From: Planktothrix rubescens CCAP 1459/22
Lineage (GTDB): Bacteria; Cyanobacteriota; Cyanobacteriia; Cyanobacteriales; Microcoleaceae
DNA: 64,000 bases
Assembly (NCBI GenBank): GCA_904830895.1
Contig: LR882958.1
Location: forward strand, 1,110,001 to 1,174,000
Direction: 5' to 3'
Shown: positions 34,019 through 43,781 of the stretch, in pieces
Layout of the letters: each line of letters opens with the position of its first letter
How positions within the stretch are numbered: the stretch's first letter is position 1
Program-made: the position numbers and the translations under genes
Notes under the pieces: model-generated
The model's input: the letters and a program-made list of their open reading frames with translations, nothing else
Databases searched by the model: none
What the model was told of the DNA's origin: nothing

Positions 34019-34900
34019 GTTCAGTGGTGATTTTTGTCTAAAGTAGAAAAATGACTTTACAAAACTTTGCAGTATTTATCGGGTTTCAGCAGTATTTGTA
34101 TTCACAGGATAGAGCCGCTTAATGGGTCAAGTCGTTACAATTAAACACCTCAGTTCAACGATTAACTTAAAGCTTTTGCGCGATCGCTTTGTACTGTTGG
34201 GCAAAATAAAACCCCAGTTTTGCGCCTGGGTTAAAAGTCAGGGTGTTGAAGGTTAGCGCGTGTTCGGAGCGATCAAGATTCTACAAGTTTTGTAAAAACT
34301 ATTGACAAAGCAAAATAGTTTATTTAGGCTGGTGAAACCTACCGAGAAAACTCTATAGAGGTATTATGCCATAATCTTCAGGTTGGTTGTAACGAGTTCT
34401 AGTGTATTTGCTATTACCTTAGTTATTATGCACTCAGATTGCATTTCAGCCTTCTCAAAATAATTAATTTAATGTTAACATTCTAACCAGGTTACACTAT
34501 GATAAATGAAATAATAAAAAGCCTTGGGGAATTATTTAAACTCTCTGGTTAATTCTACTAATACCGAATTAAGGATCAGGAAAAGGGGGTTCGGCTTTGT
34601 TGGGTAGTGGTCGATTGTTGAATTGGTCTTAGCTTGGTTGCTCTGATATGGCAAAAATAGAAGGTTGGTGTCATCAGGTGCAGCCTTGTAAAGTTTGGTA
34701 AAGTCTAAAGGACATTCAGGCGTTAAAACCTAAATACGGTTATTTGGTATTGGAAATAAACACTGAAACTTTTCTGTATGGACTGAATCAAAACTGGTCA
34801 CTTCAACAAATCTTCAAATTTGGTTGTTATCCTTTCAACATTGCTATAATTTGCTTGAGAGAATCCAATTAGTTTTTGAATAATCAAATCAAGGAGAGTT
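34019..34900. other. Gene-free stretch after the defence operon
   Basis: No open frame with coding character longer than a few tens of codons is seen on either strand. There are many stops and AT-rich tracts. A TTGACA at 34302 could be a -35 box, but no convincing -10 follows. The stretch may contain decayed genes that I cannot identify. Confidence 0.5.
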
Positions 34901-35347
34901 ATGAACAAACTGATGAGTTTAGTTATAATATTTGTTTCATTATCTATCAGCACCAATTTAGTATTAGCCCAAGCTAATTTATCAAAAGATACCAGTCAAG
35001 ATACTATAGCTCAAAAAACATATTCTGAACCGAAATTACTCTCACCAATTAAAGTTAAATTTGCCAGAGGTTCTTATAAAGCAAAAGTCAAATGATATAT
35101 AGAGCCATTTACCATTCAACCCTATATTATTAGTTCTAAGGATAACCAACTTTTTAGAGTTCAAGTTTTTCCTGAAGGTGTGGAAGCCTCAATTTATTTT
35201 GTCAAGGGGAATTCTAAAAAATATTTAGGTAGTGTTAGTGGAGGAGTTTGGTCAGGAGTTGTCCCCCAAACGGGTGATATGGTTGTAGAAATTGTAGCTA
35301 AAGGAGAGATTGGATATTCCTACACAGCCGAATTTACAGTTAGATAG
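34901..35347 (+). pseudogene. Small exported protein interrupted by one in-frame TGA
   Basis: After an AAGGAGAG ribosome binding site the frame begins MNKLMSLVIIFVSLSISTNL and ends its signal peptide at VLAQA. It stops at TGA (35093-35095) after SYKAKVK, then continues in the same frame for 83 codons (IEPFTIQPYIISSKDNQLF through YTAEFTVR) to TAG at 35345-35347. The downstream part looks like a beta-sandwich. A single base change would restore a 148-residue lipoprotein-like or periplasmic protein. I do not recognise the family. Confidence 0.7.
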
Positions 35348-35462
35348 GAGATTAATTATTTTCAACGAGAACAGCAATAAGAATTTAGGTAAAAGCCACG
35401 AATTTTTCAAATCACAACCCGCCGATTCTAGGAAAACTTGCTCTGGAACTCTGACCCCAATA

Positions 35463-35594
35463 ACAACTCATCTTGCTTTAGTTGAGAAGCTTTGGGATAA
35501 GTATGCGGTTTCTAGTCGGGAGTTGGAGGCGGAGCGATCGCAAACTTTAACAGAGTTAAATGAATTTTTGGTTAAACTTGGGTATCTAAATTAA
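35463..35594 (+). pseudogene. C-terminal remnant of a type I DNA methylase (HsdM-like)
   Basis: The frame reads TTHLALVEKLWDKYAVSSRE, then LEAERSQTLTELNEFLVKLGYLN and stop. This is the usual helical C-terminus of HsdM-type N6-adenine methylases (LWxKY..S, ER...L..FL..LGY). No catalytic part is present upstream. It indicates that another restriction-modification locus once stood here. Confidence 0.55.
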
Positions 35595-35613
35595 GTTAAG
35601 GAATATCAAAATT

Positions 35614-35742
35614 ATGCGGTTAATTAAAAAGCAAATTGTGACAGATGAGGAGCTAAATGTCTTTCCAATTATGCAACTAGCAGAAACAGGTTTTTCTGAA
35701 TGGAACGATCCAGAAGAGGATATTTATAATGATGTTGCCTAA
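35614..35742 (+). CDS. Short ORF, possible antitoxin fragment
   Basis: A 42-residue frame begins MRLIKKQIVTDEELNVFPI and ends acidic (SEWNDPEEDIYNDVA). The composition suggests a small antitoxin. It is followed within 15 bp by the decayed frame at 35757-35841. It could be intact or a fragment; the family is not recognised. Confidence 0.4.
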   Translation: MRLIKKQIVTDEELNVFPIMQLAETGFSEWNDPEEDIYNDVA

Positions 35743-35756
35743 AACCAATGAAATTT

Positions 35757-35841
35757 TGTAAAACAATTAGGTTTTCTACCTGTTGATTTAATTTCTTTGG
35801 TTCATAATGCCCTTAAAAAATCTCTGAATTTACCAGATTAA
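35757..35841 (+). pseudogene. Possible MazF/PemK-type toxin C-terminal remnant
   Basis: The frame reads VKQLGFLPVDLISLVHNALK then KSLNLPD and stop, similar in style to the C-terminal helix of MazF-like toxins. No N-terminal part is seen. The assignment is weak. Confidence 0.3.
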
Positions 35842-35920
35842 AATATCCTTTAAATAGAGTTCATATTGGCAAACTCAAGACAAATCCCAAACCACCAATT
35901 CAAAACCCGATTATTCCCCG

Positions 35921-36175
35921 ATGCCCTACCAACTCACAATCAACTACCCCGAAACTTTCCCCGATGCCCTCCAACAAACAAAAGCACAATTTGAACAAGA
36001 GGCTAAATGGGCAATGGCAGTTAAACTCTTTGAACTCAAACGCCTTTCTTCCGGTATGGCAGCCGCGTTAATTGGGGTAGATAGAGTTACATTTCTCCTC
36101 AAATTAAAAGATTATGGTATCCCCATGATTGACTTGACAGAAGAAGAACTACTATCTGATTTAGAGAATGCCTAG
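35921..36175 (+). CDS. UPF0175-family antitoxin
   Basis: The 84-residue protein has the UPF0175 pattern: EAKWAMAVKLFELKRLSSGMAAALIGVDRVTFLLKLKDYGIPM. In cyanobacteria these are the usual partners of DUF3368 PIN-fold toxins. A 32-codon fragment of such a toxin follows immediately in another frame (36175-36273), so this antitoxin is an orphan. The gene itself appears full length. Confidence 0.8.
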   Translation: MPYQLTINYPETFPDALQQTKAQFEQEAKWAMAVKLFELKRLSSGMAAALIGVDRVTFLLKLKDYGIPMIDLTEEELLSDLENA

Positions 36176-36273
36176 CCCCGAAAGAATCTATTCAACAAAT
36201 GATTAACCAAGGGATTCGATTAAGTACAACTGTGATTGAATTTGCCCTAAAACAAGCCGGAGAAAATAATTAA
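36175..36273 (+). pseudogene. C-terminal fragment of a DUF3368 PIN-fold toxin
   Basis: The frame reads APKESIQQMINQGIRLSTTV, then IEFALKQAGENN and stop. This matches the C-terminal helices of DUF3368 proteins (I.QGFRLS...Y..AL.QAGE). The nuclease core has been lost. It overlaps the last base of the UPF0175 stop codon. Confidence 0.6.
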
Positions 36274-36404
36274 TCAAGCTAAAAGCTAAATCCAATCAAC
36301 TCGAAATCGAAACCTATCATCAGAACTTCTGTAGTCTGAATAATTTGGGTTATAATATTTTTATTCGCAATTCACGAATAAAGAACATAGCTGAGTAGAT
36401 GCTC

Positions 36405-36527
36405 ATGAAATATGCTCAAAAACCTCAAGATATGGTAATTTTGTTAAAGGTTCACTGTTTAGGTTCGGAGTGGACTTATGATGATTTGGCGAAAAGCATG
36501 ACTACTTTAGAAAACTTTACATCGTGA
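36405..36527 (+). pseudogene. N-terminal fragment of a winged-helix-like protein
   Basis: The 40-residue frame MKYAQKPQDMVILLKVHCLG, then SEWTYDDLAKSM, resembles the start of a family of small cyanobacterial helix-turn-helix proteins. It diverges after DDLAKSM and stops at 36527, 32 bp before an IS end fragment. Probably truncated by a deletion linked to that fragment. Confidence 0.5.
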
Positions 36528-36558
36528 TAAATTTTGCGCGGATCTTGTCTTTACCCCT

Positions 36559-36607
36559 ACAAAGCAAGTTTAGACTTGATTTGGGCTTGACTTTTGTTTA
36601 AGTCCCA
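36559..36607 (+). mobile_element. Solo terminal fragment of the IS701-type element
   Basis: The sequence ends GTTTAAGTCCCA and matches, in reverse orientation, the first 49-50 bp of the elements at 18146 and 44928, with a few changes (for example one A fewer in the A-run). No other end is present. It is an old, decayed insertion or deletion junction, about 125 bp upstream of the giant LamG gene. Confidence 0.8.
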
Positions 36608-36733
36608 CTATCAACTTTACAAAAATTTTTTTTACTTAACAAATAAAATCTTGACAGAGCCGTCACATCCGTTTAGATTGGGGAAAGAAAGTGCGATTTC
36701 AATATTTTTTGATACTCTGGACCCCACCAATCT

Positions 36734-39700
36734 ATGTACCTCACACAACAAAACCTGCAGCACATCAACAGCATTACCCACGAAGGAAAAGTCCTCGTCT
36801 TTGCTACCGATGCCACCGGAAAAATTTCCTATACTGTTAAACAAGATGGGTTTGAGGATAGCTACCTCAATACACCCCCAGACCAAAGAACGGGTTGGGA
36901 AAGTTGGAAATCTTTGGAATTACCAAATGAAACTGATGATAAGTCAGTAATTGACCAAGAAACAGCCAAACTCACCCACCAAAAAGACACCAGCAATTTT
37001 ATTCTCAGGTCGCGCTACAAAACTGACAATCAAACAGCAGTCGCCCCTGTTCAGGCTATTTCTGCTCTGGGACATATTTATGTTTTCCGCCAGTCCAAGT
37101 CTAATACTCTGTTAGTAGACCGTTTTGTGTTAGATGGGATGACCAATAAGCTAAACCGGAAATTAGAAGTCCGGTTTAAGCGCAGTAAGGAGAAGCACAC
37201 GCCCACAAAAAATATGAATAAGGGGTCTAATGGACTGGTTAATATTGACACCTTAGACTTTCGTGATGCCAATGGTAACTTTTTCTACGAACCCACTACA
37301 GAATTGTGTTTAATTAATAACCTGCACAAAGGCTGGTTTTCTATAGTATTAGTTCCGACAATTGAAAATGATATTCATCGCTGGCATATTTTCGCCTATA
37401 ATAGTCAAACTCAGAAAGTCGAATTAACCACAATTCGGGCTTCGGGAGAAGGGCTATTTGATGTTCAAGATTATACCATTTTTGAAGAAATCAATGAAAC
37501 CCTAGTTCCTCGTCAAATTGGTGGAATCATTAAACGAACCCTAGACATATCAGGAACAACAATTACAAACGGCTTAACCGCTACCAAATACGACCTCCAA
37601 CAGGAACAACAAACCCAATCCGGGGAAATGCAACTGTTAAAAACAGCTACACGATTAATGTTAGCCATTCCCACTGACAAAGGAACAGCTACACTTAATT
37701 TTGCCATTGCTGGAGACGGAACTCTCGCAGAGATTGATGAAACCCCCCACAAAACCATCATTCGCAGTAAGACCAGAGAAATCCTCCTGCCCTTAAACAC
37801 CCTTGATGAAATCAAAGCCCTAGCCGACAGAACTCCCCCTCCCCAAGGGATGATCACAGGATTAGCCGAAGGAACAGACGAAGATGATGCGGAAAATTTA
37901 GTCAAAATTGCCACCCAAGGTAAAGCCAGTGAATTGACGAATGGCGACTTGGTGAAAATCATGGGGACCAGTGATTATCAAGGGCTTTATCGAGCCAAAA
38001 CCGTTGATGAAAATACCTTTGACCTTGACTTAGGATTAACCCAAGGATTAGGTTACTGGGAAAAACAAGACGAAGAAGAAGGCGGCTTAATTTTTGATGG
38101 CATGATTACGGCCTACGAAAAGACGGCTGATGGTAAATTACGAGTAACCTGTCCTAATCATGGCTTAGAAAATGGCGATGAAGTCCAAATTGCCGGAACA
38201 GAAAACTATAACGACAGTTATCCCGTCAAAAAACTGGATGATACCCATTTTGTCATTGAACGTCAATGGGCAATCGGATCGGCTATTAATATTAAATTAG
38301 TCTCTCGCAAACGACGAGGTATTGTCTTCGATGGTACAGATCACCATGTTGCCCTGCCGGAAATGAATCATAACTACTCCAAAGGCATCACCGTCGAAGC
38401 ATGGGTATGGTATGACAGTTTTAACAGTTGGTCAAGAATTATTGACTTTGGCAGTGGATCAGGTGTAGAAAACATTGTCTTTGCCAATGAAGGAACAACC
38501 AATAATCTAGGCTTCCATGTCTTTCAGGGAACAACATCACAGAGTATTACAGCCCCAGGAGTCTTAGAAACCGGAAAATGGATGCACTTAGCCGCTAGTA
38601 TTGACGAGTCGGGTATTGCTACTCTCTACAAAAACGGTGAAGTGATCACAACCGGGTCTGTACACCTTCCTAAAACCATTAATCGGACTAAGAATTACAT
38701 CGCCCGTAGTAATTGGTATGGTGATCAGTATTTTCAAGGCAAAATCAGCGATGTCCGCATCTGGAAAACAAGCCGTACTGCTGAAGACATCAAAAATAGT
38801 ATGTACCTGCAACTGACTGGCCAAGAAGTCGGTTTAGTTGGTTATTGGCGGTTGGGAGCAATTGCAGAAGGACAAGTGATTGACTTTTCCAGTAATGGAA
38901 AGAATGGTATTGTCCATGGCGATGCTTATGTCAGTGCGGCAACGCTCAACCGCAAACTCGCTGGAGGAACAACAGCAGTTAAATATAGCAATTCTGAGCT
39001 ATTTGCTGTCAGCGAACGGGCAACTTATGAGGAAAGTTTTGAGTTTAAGATTAACTCAGCAAATCCGGTCGATCTAGCTTATTTAGACAATGCCGATGGT
39101 AAAAATATTGGCACGAAGATTTTTACCCTATCCTATTGGGGAAAAACCAGCCGCAGTGCGGAAGAGAAAAAGACCATTTCTGCGGTACAAAACAAGTCTG
39201 AAGACTTGGGGAATGGCTGGTATCGCGCTTCCTGCAATGTAACAATTCCCGATGAAGTGAGTCTGTTACGTTCCTTTGAAATTGCCAATGTTCATGGTGA
39301 CTGGGAATCCTTAGAAATTCGCAAACACCGCATCCGTTTGTTGTCCGATAGTATTACGGAGGCAAAATACACAGATGGTGTGAATTTGGCAACTTTGGTG
39401 AATGACCATGCCACATTAGCGGCGAAGTTAAAAGCACTGGAGTTGAAAGAAAAACAGGAAATTGTTCTGCTCAAAGAAAAGCGAGAGTTAGAAGCAAAAA
39501 TTGCTGCCTACAATCGTCTGGATGGGACTAGAGCAGAGATTGGGGCATTAAATGCGAAAATTAGTCACCTAACGACTGAGGAGCAAATCCTATTAGCGAT
39601 CTATAATGCGGAGCAAAATAGTCCTTTTAATTATTATTGTGTGCTTTCCTTCAGGGCAGCAGGAGATGGACAACGAGTTCAAGTCATGGGTCGCCTTTCT

Positions 39701-42700
39701 TCTATGGGTTTTGAATTCGTAAGGGGTTTAGAACTCGTAGGAAATGAAATCAATGATTCGCAAAAAGTAAAGTTTATCTCCACAGGTGATGGCTTCTATG
39801 TGATGTCTTTTAAAGGAGTAGGAGATGGACAACGAGTTCAAGTCATTGGTCGCAGTTATGCGGGTTTAGAACTCGCAGGATCTGAAATCAATGATTGGCA
39901 AAAAGTAAAGTTTATCTCCACAGGTGATGGCTTCTATGTGATGTCTTTTAAAGCAGCAGGAGATGGACAACGAGTTCAAGTCATTGGTGGTCGCATTTAT
40001 TATAATGCGGGTTTAGGATTCGAAATGGGAATGGGAATGGGTTTAGAACTCGTAGGACATGAAATCAATGATTGGCAAAAAGTAAAGTTTATCTCCACAG
40101 GTGAACAGACTAATTTAAACATTGCTTTAGCCTATGGTGCTTGGCAAGCTAAATTACAACAACTCAAACAAGCAAAAGAGGATTTAAAACGGCTTAATGC
40201 GGTGTTAACTGCTACTCCGGCGGATAAATTAGCTTGGGATACTCGTCTTGCTCAACTTTTAAATGAAATTACCACTCTGCAAACTGAAATCAACACCTTA
40301 AACACTGATTTCATTAATGGAGTAAAAAGTACCCAACAAACTCCCCAAACTATGCCCCAAATTGCTAAAGATAGCAAAGGTTTAGTCACGCAAGGAGCGT
40401 TACTTGGTTTTGTCCAATCTGCCAGCCGCCTCAATGCCATTGAAACTTGTGAAGGCAATGTCCAATTGAGTTATTTGGACAGGGAAGGACGGATGCGACA
40501 AACGAACTATGATGCTACCGCAGACGGAAAAAATAGCGCCTTTGAACAGTGGATTCCTGATGCTCAACGGGCTTGTTTGAACTTTAGCAACAGCAATAGT
40601 GTCGTTAAGTTAAATCAAGCCTTGTATCTTACCCCAGACTGGAGTATTGAAGCTTGGTTCGTTTATCCATTACCAGAAGCGGGAGAATGGAATACTTTAA
40701 TCCGAGGAAAAGATGCCGATCATCATATTATGGTCAGAAATCGTAAACAGTTAGGGATTAATCTGAACAATGATTCCTTGGGGCAGAACTTTTACGATAG
40801 CGGTTTCAATATGGAGTTGTTAACCGAGGGATGGCATCATCTCACTGCTGTCGGTCGGGGAGATACTACGCTGTTTTATGTTGATGGCAAAAAAGTGGGT
40901 GATGTGAAAGCAAAAGCCCTAAAAGATGCGGAAGAGAATCTGAATAAAAACCCCAACGATGCCGCTGCTAAGAAAAAGGTTGAAGACATTAAGAAAGCTA
41001 GTCTGAAATCTAATAGCCATGTTTATGCCATTGGTAACTATCAGGGAGGTGGGCAACCTTTTGGAAAAGTTGCCGAAGTGCGTGTTTGGAAAGTTGCCCT
41101 AAGTGATGATGAAATTGCCGTCAACAGCACCCTACTTCTGAGTGGCAACGAACCCGGTTTGCTGGCTTACTACCCCATGAGTGAAGCGACAGGAGTGGAA
41201 GTGCGCGACCATTCCGGTAATGGCTATAATGCCACGGTATCGGGGGCAAATTGGTGGGGTTGTACGGCCCCCATTGGCAAAGTTGACAATCCCAGTAGTG
41301 TCGATGCCCTCGTCTCTGCTGAGTACAGCACCGTGACTGTGGAATCATCCACGAAAACCAAGGTTGCCATTATGCGGCGGTTCTTTGCTTATCCTGCTAC
41401 CAATGGAGTCACCCTGCTACCAGATAAGCGGATTGAAACCTTAGAACTTAAATGGATTGGTAACGCCCAATTTGCTCCTACTTTGTTGGGTTATATTGAA
41501 GGGCCACCCCCCGTACCCAGTGAAAACCTAACCTTGTCAGACGATTACAACGGTGCCACTTCTGTGGAATTAACCATGTCTGAAGATGTGGAGTTTAGCT
41601 GGAACCGATCGCAAGATAGCGGCTTGGGTGCGAATGCCGAAATTTTTGCAGGTAGTGATGCCGAAGCCGATGCTGGTTTTGGGTTTACGACAAAGGTAGC
41701 CAAAGTCCGAGCGGGTTTTAAGGGTGACATTGACTTCAGCTACCAGTTCCAAAATGAAAGTAGCATTACTTCCAGTTCATCTCTGAGCATGACCGATAAG
41801 CTGGAACTGCGCGGCACACCAGAAGAAAGCGTCAAATTCCCCCATTTGGGGACACGATTTATTCCCAAGAATATCGGCTATGCGTTGGTCGTTTCTGCGA
41901 TCGCCGATGTGTTTGTCACCCGACTGGCCCGCAGTGGCAAAATGGTGGGCTACCAAGTACAGCCGGTAGATGGCATTCCTCCCGATGTCAACACCATCAC
42001 CTTTTTGATGAATCCTGCCTACACGATGAACGGTAGTTTAGATGGGATGACCGGAAGTTCTGCTACGAGCGATCGCTTCTTCAAGCACGTTCCCGAAATG
42101 CGTAGCCAATATGGTTCCCTCTATCCCGCTAGTTACTATCGCCTACAAGAAGCTTACGACCTCAAACGCCAAATTGAAGCGGAAGATAAACGCCGAGAAT
42201 CTTACTTCTCTAACTTTGATGTGCGTTTAGTTGATGAAACCTCTTTGAACCGGAATATCGACAGTGGCCCAGCACCAACCACCATTGGAGTACAACGGGA
42301 AGAAGACAAACCCAGCACCGAAATGACTGAGGAGGAAAAGAAAAAAGCTGAAGAAGAAAAACTGAAAAATGCGAAGGCGGATGCTGCGGCGACCGTCAGT
42401 GAGAAAAGTGCCGCCACCAAAGCTAAACAAGCCGAAATCCAAAGCAAAATTGGCGACCAAGAGAAGCGAGTCCAAGCCACAAACAGTTTTGCGGGTTGGC
42501 AGAAACGGATGGAAGACCTGCAAATTCGGGCTGGCAAGCGCAACATCGTCAATACTTACGTTTGGGATGCCGACGGTGGGTTGCGAACTGAAGCTCAAAG
42601 CTTTGCCAATACCGTAGAACATACCATTGGTGGTTCTTTTAGCATGAATGCAGGTTTGGGTTTTGAAGGTAAATTTGGCGGAGGTGGATTCGGTGTAGAA

Positions 42701-43219
42701 TTAACTGCCCAAGCTACGGTCAATTTAACCCAAACCATGAGCAAAACTGAAGCTCGGAGTAAGGGTTTTGAGTTGAATGTAGACCTGAGTGGTTTGGAAT
42801 ATAAAGGCATCACCGATTACAACGATCGCCCGATTATGCCTGGGGAAAAAGTAGACCGCTATCGGTTTATGAGTTTCTACCTCGAAGGCAGTACCAATCA
42901 CTTCCAAGACTTCTTTAACTATGTGGTTGACCCGGAATGGTTACGCAGTAATGATGAGGAAGCGGTGGCGTTGCGTCAAGCCCAAGCAGGTAAACCCAAT
43001 AAAGCATGGCGGGTGCTGCACCGGGTTACTTATGTGGAACGTCCGGCTTTAATGGGTTTTGGTCGAGATGTCCGTAAATTAAAAGCGGCGGCGACAACCT
43101 CCGAAAATCAACAACTGTTGGATAAAATTGCCAAGCTGGAGGAGGATAACCGCAAACTCGAAGCGAAACTCGAAGCGAAACTCGATCAAATCCTCCAGTA
43201 TTTGCAACAGTCCAAATAA
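36734..43219 (+). CDS. Giant 2161-residue protein with two LamG-like domains, candidate surface protein or toxin
   Basis: No signal peptide is visible at the start MYLTQQNLQHINSITHEGKV. In order: a beta-rich N-terminal part; a LamG/concanavalin-type domain at about 525-735 (RGIVFDGTDHHVALPEMN); a coiled coil near 880-960; three tandem repeats of about 50 residues (AAGDGQRVQV and DWQKVKFISTGDGFYVM; 39640-40110); a second coiled coil; a second LamG domain at about 1280-1510; two segments of alternating polar and apolar residues (about 1655-1700 and 1965-2010); a Lys/Glu-rich helix; and a C-terminal coiled coil. LamG domains bind glycans or proteins. An adhesin, carbohydrate binder or pore-forming toxin are all possible. 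HIP1 sites inside suggest long residence. No secretion genes adjoin it. Confidence 0.75.
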   Translation: MYLTQQNLQHINSITHEGKVLVFATDATGKISYTVKQDGFEDSYLNTPPDQRTGWESWKSLELPNETDDKSVIDQETAKLTHQKDTSNFILRSRYKTDNQTAVAPVQAISALGHIYVFRQSKSNTLLVDRFVLDGMTNKLNRKLEVRFKRSKEKHTPTKNMNKGSNGLVNIDTLDFRDANGNFFYEPTTELCLINNLHKGWFSIVLVPTIENDIHRWHIFAYNSQTQKVELTTIRASGEGLFDVQDYTIFEEINETLVPRQIGGIIKRTLDISGTTITNGLTATKYDLQQEQQTQSGEMQLLKTATRLMLAIPTDKGTATLNFAIAGDGTLAEIDETPHKTIIRSKTREILLPLNTLDEIKALADRTPPPQGMITGLAEGTDEDDAENLVKIATQGKASELTNGDLVKIMGTSDYQGLYRAKTVDENTFDLDLGLTQGLGYWEKQDEEEGGLIFDGMITAYEKTADGKLRVTCPNHGLENGDEVQIAGTENYNDSYPVKKLDDTHFVIERQWAIGSAINIKLVSRKRRGIVFDGTDHHVALPEMNHNYSKGITVEAWVWYDSFNSWSRIIDFGSGSGVENIVFANEGTTNNLGFHVFQGTTSQSITAPGVLETGKWMHLAASIDESGIATLYKNGEVITTGSVHLPKTINRTKNYIARSNWYGDQYFQGKISDVRIWKTSRTAEDIKNSMYLQLTGQEVGLVGYWRLGAIAEGQVIDFSSNGKNGIVHGDAYVSAATLNRKLAGGTTAVKYSNSELFAVSERATYEESFEFKINSANPVDLAYLDNADGKNIGTKIFTLSYWGKTSRSAEEKKTISAVQNKSEDLGNGWYRASCNVTIPDEVSLLRSFEIANVHGDWESLEIRKHRIRLLSDSITEAKYTDGVNLATLVNDHATLAAKLKALELKEKQEIVLLKEKRELEAKIAAYNRLDGTRAEIGALNAKISHLTTEEQILLAIYNAEQNSPFNYYCVLSFRAAGDGQRVQVMGRLSSMGFEFVRGLELVGNEINDSQKVKFISTGDGFYVMSFKGVGDGQRVQVIGRSYAGLELAGSEINDWQKVKFISTGDGFYVMSFKAAGDGQRVQVIGGRIYYNAGLGFEMGMGMGLELVGHEINDWQKVKFISTGEQTNLNIALAYGAWQAKLQQLKQAKEDLKRLNAVLTATPADKLAWDTRLAQLLNEITTLQTEINTLNTDFINGVKSTQQTPQTMPQIAKDSKGLVTQGALLGFVQSASRLNAIETCEGNVQLSYLDREGRMRQTNYDATADGKNSAFEQWIPDAQRACLNFSNSNSVVKLNQALYLTPDWSIEAWFVYPLPEAGEWNTLIRGKDADHHIMVRNRKQLGINLNNDSLGQNFYDSGFNMELLTEGWHHLTAVGRGDTTLFYVDGKKVGDVKAKALKDAEENLNKNPNDAAAKKKVEDIKKASLKSNSHVYAIGNYQGGGQPFGKVAEVRVWKVALSDDEIAVNSTLLLSGNEPGLLAYYPMSEATGVEVRDHSGNGYNATVSGANWWGCTAPIGKVDNPSSVDALVSAEYSTVTVESSTKTKVAIMRRFFAYPATNGVTLLPDKRIETLELKWIGNAQFAPTLLGYIEGPPPVPSENLTLSDDYNGATSVELTMSEDVEFSWNRSQDSGLGANAEIFAGSDAEADAGFGFTTKVAKVRAGFKGDIDFSYQFQNESSITSSSSLSMTDKLELRGTPEESVKFPHLGTRFIPKNIGYALVVSAIADVFVTRLARSGKMVGYQVQPVDGIPPDVNTITFLMNPAYTMNGSLDGMTGSSATSDRFFKHVPEMRSQYGSLYPASYYRLQEAYDLKRQIEAEDKRRESYFSNFDVRLVDETSLNRNIDSGPAPTTIGVQREEDKPSTEMTEEEKKKAEEEKLKNAKADAAATVSEKSAATKAKQAEIQSKIGDQEKRVQATNSFAGWQKRMEDLQIRAGKRNIVNTYVWDADGGLRTEAQSFANTVEHTIGGSFSMNAGLGFEGKFGGGGFGVELTAQATVNLTQTMSKTEARSKGFELNVDLSGLEYKGITDYNDRPIMPGEKVDRYRFMSFYLEGSTNHFQDFFNYVVDPEWLRSNDEEAVALRQAQAGKPNKAWRVLHRVTYVERPALMGFGRDVRKLKAAATTSENQQLLDKIAKLEEDNRKLEAKLEAKLDQILQYLQQSK

Positions 43220-43729
43220 AAAGAAGGCATTGAGCCGAGATCCGTGTCAGTGCGATTTGTTCTGAAAAAACCCAGTATATGGGGGATTTCAGGCTTCAGT
43301 AGAGTAACTCCGTCAAGAGTTGAGTCCGCACTTTAATCCTCTGCTGATGACAACTTGATATCCATGTAGGTTAAAAAGAAATTTTTCTTTTTAAGTGCTG
43401 TTGACCTGTGTAACGAAACGTCCTTGAATTTTAAATAAATTAATGGGTATTTGGCTTGAAAATCAGATATTTCAGACAATACCCTAGATATTTCTTTGTA
43501 GGTTAGGTTACAAGGTTAGGACAATATTAAACCTTGTAATAAGGGTCATAACCTACTGTTGCGGTGTTGCGGTGTTCCCTAGCGCGTAGTGCTATAACTT
43601 GCCCAAACTGATACAGAATAGAGTTTTCAGGCTGAATGATCAAAAAATAAGGGGGTTTTAGCAATGGGGGGTGACACCCATCATTTTATGTGTTATAGTT
43701 CAATTATTAAGTAGATGCACCCTGAATTT

Positions 43730-43764
43730 ATCTCCCGCAGTACGAACTGATAGGGAGATTTTTG
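43730..43764 (+). terminator. Hairpin with T-run ahead of 43782
   Basis: ATCTCCC and GGGAGAT enclose a 21-nt loop and are followed by TTTTG. It could terminate transcription from 36734-43219 or act as a leader hairpin of the next small gene. No gene is seen in the rest of 43220-43781. Confidence 0.45.
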
Positions 43765-43781
43765 TTTAGTTTGAAATTCCT

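Noticed and set aside
34901-35347. Selenocysteine readthrough at the in-frame TGA
   Set aside because: Cyanobacteria are not known to encode the selenocysteine machinery in general, and no SECIS-like hairpin is evident after the TGA. A nonsense mutation is simpler.
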